Source: Micromonospora_G sp044458865
GTDB taxonomy: Bacteria; Actinomycetota; Actinomycetes; Mycobacteriales; Micromonosporaceae
Assembly: GCF_044458865.1 (NCBI RefSeq)
Contig: NZ_JBITIH010000014.1
Coordinates: 1 to 64,000 of the forward strand
Length of the DNA stretch: 64,000 nucleotides
Direction of reading: 5' to 3'
Position 1 is the stretch's first letter; every line of letters begins with the position of its first letter. Under the pieces are notes generated by a model that saw nothing but the letters and a program-made list of their open reading frames with translations, did not search any database and was not told the origin of the DNA. The translations under genes and the position numbers were made by a program. Below, piece after piece: positions 60,674-64,000 of the stretch.

Positions 60674-61372
60674 TCAGTGCCGGAGCGTACGGATGAGGTC
60701 GAGCACCTCACGGGTCACCGGTCGGAGCACCCGTAGCCGGGAGAGGGCGACCAACCGGTCGATCAGCGGCACCGCGCCGTTGATCAGGGCCCGGGTCTTC
60801 GTCTGCCCGGGTGACCGGTCGTGCACCCAGTAGAGGATCACCCCCAGGTACGCCAGCCAGAGCAGTTCCGGCAGTTCGGGTCGGAGTTCCGGGTCGACCT
60901 TCACGGTGGATCCGGCCAGCACCTCCCGGAACAGTCCGATCGCGGCGGCACGGGGCTCGGACGACTCCGCCGAGAACGGGCTCAGCGGTGAGGTCGGTTC
61001 CGCCGCGGTCTTGAAGAAGGTCGCGGCGAACGCGTGCGACGGGCCGAGTACGTCGACCCCGGCGTGCAGTACGCCGCGCAGCCGGGCGGCGAAGTCGACC
61101 TCGCGACGGAGCACTCCGGCTGCCGCGGCGGCGTGTTCGACCTGGGTGCCACGGTAGAACTCCTGGATCAGGTGTTCCTTCGAGCCGAAGTAGTAGTAGG
61201 CGTTGCCGACCGCGACGTTGGCCTCCTTGGCGATGGCCCGCATGGTCGTCTGGGCGTACCCGCGCTCCCGGAACAGCCGCATCGCGGTGTCGAGGATCAG
61301 TTGTCGGGTCTGCTCACCCCGTACCGTCGTCGGTTCAGCCGCAGCGGTCGTCGGTGCAGTCTGCTCGGTCAT
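60674..61372 (-). CDS. TetR-family regulator
   Basis: A 232-residue regulator with the N-terminal helix-turn-helix TTMRAIAKEANVAVGNAYYY FGSKEHL (about 42-70; the space only breaks the string) and an all-helical ligand domain. The gene overlaps the 3' end of the DCC gene by 38 bases. A minus-strand TACGGT seven bases before ATG 61372 could give it a private leaderless promoter inside that gene. Two palindromes at 62224-62280 ahead of the operon are its likely operators. Confidence 0.85.
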   Translation of the reverse strand: MTEQTAPTTAAAEPTTVRGEQTRQLILDTAMRLFRERGYAQTTMRAIAKEANVAVGNAYYYFGSKEHLIQEFYRGTQVEHAAAAAGVLRREVDFAARLRGVLHAGVDVLGPSHAFAATFFKTAAEPTSPLSPFSAESSEPRAAAIGLFREVLAGSTVKVDPELRPELPELLWLAYLGVILYWVHDRSPGQTKTRALINGAVPLIDRLVALSRLRVLRPVTREVLDLIRTLRH

Positions 61373-61730
61373 CGTCGTCACCGTATCTCGGGTCCCGGTG
61401 CCGTTCGCGCACGGCAGCCGCGCTGGCGACGACCCGTCGGGCCAGCGGTAGCAGGTGTGGCCGGGCCAGCCGGTCGGCGGTCGCCCGGTAGTCGACCAGC
61501 GCCCAGAGGCAGGCGAGCCAGGCGCCGTCGCCCACGTACACGTCGCCGGTGTCGGCGACGACGGTGATGTCGCGCAGCGTCGCGTCGTGGTCGAGGCCCG
61601 GAAAGCGCCGCTGGGCGTCGGTCGAGCCGGCCGGCAGGAACTCCAGCGGTACGTACTGGGCGCGCGACTCCAGCCAGCGTCGGGCCGACCGGCAGAGTCG
61701 GCAGTGCGCGTCGTAGAGGACGGTGAACAT
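61335..61730 (-). CDS. DCC-family thiol-disulfide oxidoreductase-like protein
   Basis: A 131-residue thioredoxin-like protein of the DCC family. MFTVLYDAHCRLCRSARRWL carries the family motif with C-x2-C; the usual Gly/Asp before the first Cys is Ala-His here. ADTGDVYVGDGAWLACLWAL fits the middle of the family. It overlaps the TetR gene by 38 bases in another frame, so the two are coupled. The preceding gene codes for a membrane protein that may be its partner. Confidence 0.75.
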   Translation of the reverse strand: MFTVLYDAHCRLCRSARRWLESRAQYVPLEFLPAGSTDAQRRFPGLDHDATLRDITVVADTGDVYVGDGAWLACLWALVDYRATADRLARPHLLPLARRVVASAAAVRERHRDPRYGDDDDRADCTDDRCG

Positions 61731-61780
61731 GCCGATCCCACCGGCCCCGTGACCGGTGGGATCGGCGGCTGCTGGCGTTG

Positions 61781-62209
61781 TCACGCCGGTGCTGGCGGCA
61801 ACGGGCCGGTCGGGGGTGCCAGCGGCAGTCGTCCGGCCGGCGGCAGTGGCGGGTGTGGTGCGTTCTGGCGCAGCCGGCCCCGCCGGTAGCGGTTCAGTGC
61901 GAAGACGTTGAAGAAGTGCAGAGCGCCCAGTACGAGCAGCACCAGGCCGATCTTCTTCGACAGTGTCTCCATCGCCTGACTGGTCGAGCCGATGTGGCCG
62001 CTGTACTTCATCGCGACCGTGACGTAACCGAGGTTGAGCAGGTAGAAGCCGACCACGAGCAGACTGTTGACGGCCTTGGCGAGGCCGCTGTCGTGGAAGA
62101 CCTCGGCCAGGAACACCAGCCCGTTGCGGGACAACGTGCTGGCCACCCAGACGGTGAGGCCGATGCTGATCGCGAGGTAGACGAGGTACATCCACACTTT
62201 GATGTCCAC
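61781..62209 (-). CDS. integral membrane protein heading the DCC/TetR operon
   Basis: A 142-residue protein with three or four spans (VWMYLVYLAISIGLTVWVAS, SLLVVGFYLLNLGYVTVAM, IGLVLLVLGALHFFNVFAL) and a Pro-rich tail. No catalytic motif is visible. GTG 62209 has AGAAGGG upstream. It is the first gene behind the two palindromes, so it is probably the main target of the TetR protein two genes on. Function unknown. Confidence 0.7.
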   Translation of the reverse strand: MDIKVWMYLVYLAISIGLTVWVASTLSRNGLVFLAEVFHDSGLAKAVNSLLVVGFYLLNLGYVTVAMKYSGHIGSTSQAMETLSKKIGLVLLVLGALHFFNVFALNRYRRGRLRQNAPHPPLPPAGRLPLAPPTGPLPPAPA

Positions 62210-62223
62210 GTTTGACGCCCTTC

Positions 62224-62280
62224 TTGAACGCGTTCAGATTGTGGCCCGCTGAGCGTACGACACGTGTTGAACGTGTTCAA
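62224..62280. promoter_or_regulatory. two palindromic operators, probably for the TetR protein
   Basis: TTGAAC-GC-GTTCAG at 62224-62237 and TTGAAC-GT-GTTCAA at 62267-62280 share the half-site TTGAAC. Their centres are 43 bp apart, about four helical turns. The first lies 15 bases upstream of the membrane-protein start. Confidence 0.65.
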
Positions 62281-62391
62281 GGTGGACCGGGTCACATCGC
62301 GAATGCGGGGCGATGCGAACAGAACGTCGACGACAGACCATCCGGCGTCCGTTCAGGAGGGACCGCCGCCTCCGCAGTCCCGGCCTGGGAG

Positions 62392-63105
62392 CTACGCCTT
62401 CGCGACGTAGACGGTGTTGGTCGACTCGCCACCGTGCAGTGGGTTGGGGAACGCCACGACCTCGGCCCGCACGGTCGGGAAGACCTGCGTCAACGCGTCC
62501 ATGAACTCCGCCTCCGGCGGATCGTCGGACCAGAGTGCGAAGACTCCGGCCGGTTGCAGGTGGTGCGCCAGCCGGCGCAGCCCGGCCGGCTGGTAGAACG
62601 CGCCGTGGCTGGGATGCAGCAGGTGCCGGGGCGTGTGGTCGATGTCCACCAGGATCGCGTCGAATCGGCGCCCCGGCGCGGTGTCGTCGAAGCCGGCGCC
62701 GCCCGCGGCAAGGGCGAAGAAGTCGCCCTGACGCAGCCGGCAGCGTGGGTCGGCGGCGAGCCCGGCGGTGTACGGCAACAGATCGTCCCGATGCCACCCG
62801 ATCACGTCATCGAGGGCCTCGACCACCGTCAACGACCGTACGCGCGGATCCTGCAACGCCGCCTGCGCGGTGTAACCGAGCCCGAGCCCTCCGACGACGA
62901 CGTCCAGTTCCTTGCCGGACAGCTCCGCCAGCCCGAGGCGGGCGAGTGCGATCTCGGCGACGTTGAAGAGGCTCGACATGAGGTATTCGTCGTCGAGTTT
63001 GACCTCGTAGACGTCGACCTGGAGGCCCGGGTCCCGCCGTCGGCGCAGGCTGATCGCACCCATCGGTGTCTCGCGCCAGGCAAGTTCCTCGAACCGACTA
63101 CTCAA
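62392..63105 (-). CDS. spermidine synthase-like methyltransferase-fold protein
   Basis: A 237-residue Rossmann protein. VVVGGLGLGYTAQAALQDPR is the AdoMet/dcSAM-type loop, with VVEALDDVIGWHRD and AILVDIDHTPRHLLHPSHG following as in spermidine-synthase relatives. It lacks the full polyamine-synthase active-site pattern, so its substrate is open. A TTG at 63105 is the likely start (AGGGA upstream). It diverges from the methyltransferase gene. Confidence 0.7.
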   Translation of the reverse strand: MSSRFEELAWRETPMGAISLRRRRDPGLQVDVYEVKLDDEYLMSSLFNVAEIALARLGLAELSGKELDVVVGGLGLGYTAQAALQDPRVRSLTVVEALDDVIGWHRDDLLPYTAGLAADPRCRLRQGDFFALAAGGAGFDDTAPGRRFDAILVDIDHTPRHLLHPSHGAFYQPAGLRRLAHHLQPAGVFALWSDDPPEAEFMDALTQVFPTVRAEVVAFPNPLHGGESTNTVYVAKA

Positions 63106-63290
63106 GGTGTCCCTGTTCCGCCGTGAGGAAGGTGCCCGATGGCATGGCCGTCCCGGCAGACTAGCCCGAACGGCGACCCGCGCGGAAGCGACCGCTCGGC
63201 GCGTCGGCCCTGATCGGAGCGGCCACGCGGGGGTGTTCGGGGCGTGATTATCGATTGCCGATGGTCCGGCACGGGCTGGAGCATCGACGG

Positions 63291-64000
63291 ATGTTGTCTG
63301 ACGAGATCGCGGAGTACTACCGGCGCGGTGGCGAACGTGACCGCCTCGCCGAGGGGCAGGGTCGACTGGAGTTCCTGCGCACCTGGGACGTGCTGACCCG
63401 GGTGTTGCCGGACCCGCCGGCCGAGATCCTGGATGTCGGCGGCGCCACCGGCGTGTACGCGGCGCCGCTCGCCGACGCCGGCTACCGGGTGCACGTGGTC
63501 GATCCGGTGCCCGAGCACGTGGCCGCGGCGGCTGCCCGGTCCGGTGTGACCGCCGCGCTCGGGGACGCCCGTTCGTTGTCCGAGGCTGACGCGAGTGTCG
63601 ACGCGGTGCTGCTGCTCGGTCCGCTCTACCACCTCCTGGAGCGGGAGCAGCGGGTGTTGGCGTGGCGGGAGGCGCGGCGTGTGGTCCGCCCCGGGGGTGT
63701 GGTGGCGGCGGCGTTGATCAGCAGGTACGCGTCGCTCTTCGACGGTTTCGTGCACGGCTTCTTCGACGATCCGGGGTTCCGGCCGCTGGTTGAGCACGTG
63801 CTCGCCGGCGGGGTTCACCTCGGTGGCGTACGTCGCGGCGCCGACCCGGAGCGGACCTGGTTCACCAGCGCCTACTTCCACCACCCGGCGGAGGTCGCCG
63901 CCGAGGTGACGGAGGCGGGCCTGGTCGTCGAGCGGATCGTCGCGGTGGAGGGCCCGGTCTGGCAGGTCGGCCCAGGGTTGGGCGGGATCCTGGCCGATCC
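63291..64000 (+). CDS. class I SAM-dependent methyltransferase (3' end outside the window)
   Basis: At least 236 residues, open at the right edge. MLSDEIAEYYRRGGERDRL is a common start of small-molecule methyltransferases; ILDVGGATGVYAAPLADAGY is the AdoMet loop and VDAVLLLGPLYHLLEREQRV the following strand. ATG 63291 has GGAG nine bases upstream; ATG 63261 is in frame but adds ten unlike residues. The product runs past VWQVGPGLGGILAD at 64000. Confidence 0.8.
   Translation, partial: MLSDEIAEYYRRGGERDRLAEGQGRLEFLRTWDVLTRVLPDPPAEILDVGGATGVYAAPLADAGYRVHVVDPVPEHVAAAAARSGVTAALGDARSLSEADASVDAVLLLGPLYHLLEREQRVLAWREARRVVRPGGVVAAALISRYASLFDGFVHGFFDDPGFRPLVEHVLAGGVHLGGVRRGADPERTWFTSAYFHHPAEVAAEVTEAGLVVERIVAVEGPVWQVGPGLGGILAD

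Noticed and set aside
63102..63884. 260-codon minus-strand frame at the right edge
   Set aside because: It is antisense to the open methyltransferase gene, which has clear motifs and a ribosome site.

Overview
The window is about 70% G+C. It has GTG-rich starts, many leaderless promoters, a Pup-proteasome locus in its usual company (RecB-like nuclease, TrmI, Mpa, Dop, Pup, PrcB/A, PafA, PafB/C, TatA/C, HelY) and a short dispersed repeat reading GTGACCGAACGCAGTGAG. Together these suggest an actinobacterium of the Micromonosporaceae (Micromonospora-like). That placement is inferred from gene content and style, not from a marker-gene search.

Positions 1-7931 are accessory DNA. Decayed IS110, IS5 and IS3 pieces truncate one another. 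Two IS3 left ends of the same kind, facing outwards, bracket a 1411-residue secreted polymorphic toxin (ALF repeats, alanine-rich coils, Hint protease, C-terminal toxin) and its likely immunity protein. A methyltransferase stub marks the end of the mosaic. Positions 7974-16924 hold a MarR/WrbA/SDR redox group, a small EF-Tu-domain-like gene, an Hsp70 ATPase fused through the membrane to an outside domain, a 39-residue membrane peptide whose first residues mimic TatA, a histidine phosphatase, a TetR/MFS efflux pair with three evenly spaced operators, and a lipoprotein zinc peptidase.

Positions 16969-19844 carry a three-gene operon I do not recognise as a described system: a ParA-type ATPase, a protein with a small SAP-like C-terminus, and a RAMA-CBS-CBS-HEPN protein. 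It is the best candidate here for a new defence or stress module. Positions 20129-31295 hold a HAD phosphatase, two MacB/FtsX-like ABC transporters whose ATPase genes share a 656-bp tract with a single difference and almost exclusively C- or A-ending codons, a NarL-type two-component system and a RecB-like nuclease.

Positions 31413-57044 are the conserved proteasome/Tat/helicase neighbourhood. A glycosyltransferase-RmlD-RmlA block sits between prcA and pafA. Pup ends in Glu, so it needs no deamidation. A 19-codon upstream ORF overlaps the dop start. PafB/PafC (WYL transcription activators) follow, then TatA/TatC, a lipid kinase, HelY and a 5'-3' exonuclease. Positions 57116-64000 hold metabolic genes (aldo/keto reductase, M24 peptidase, acyl-CoA dehydrogenase), a TetR/DCC/membrane-protein operon with two palindromic operators, a spermidine-synthase-like protein and a methyltransferase that runs off the right edge. 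No tRNA, rRNA or CRISPR array was seen.
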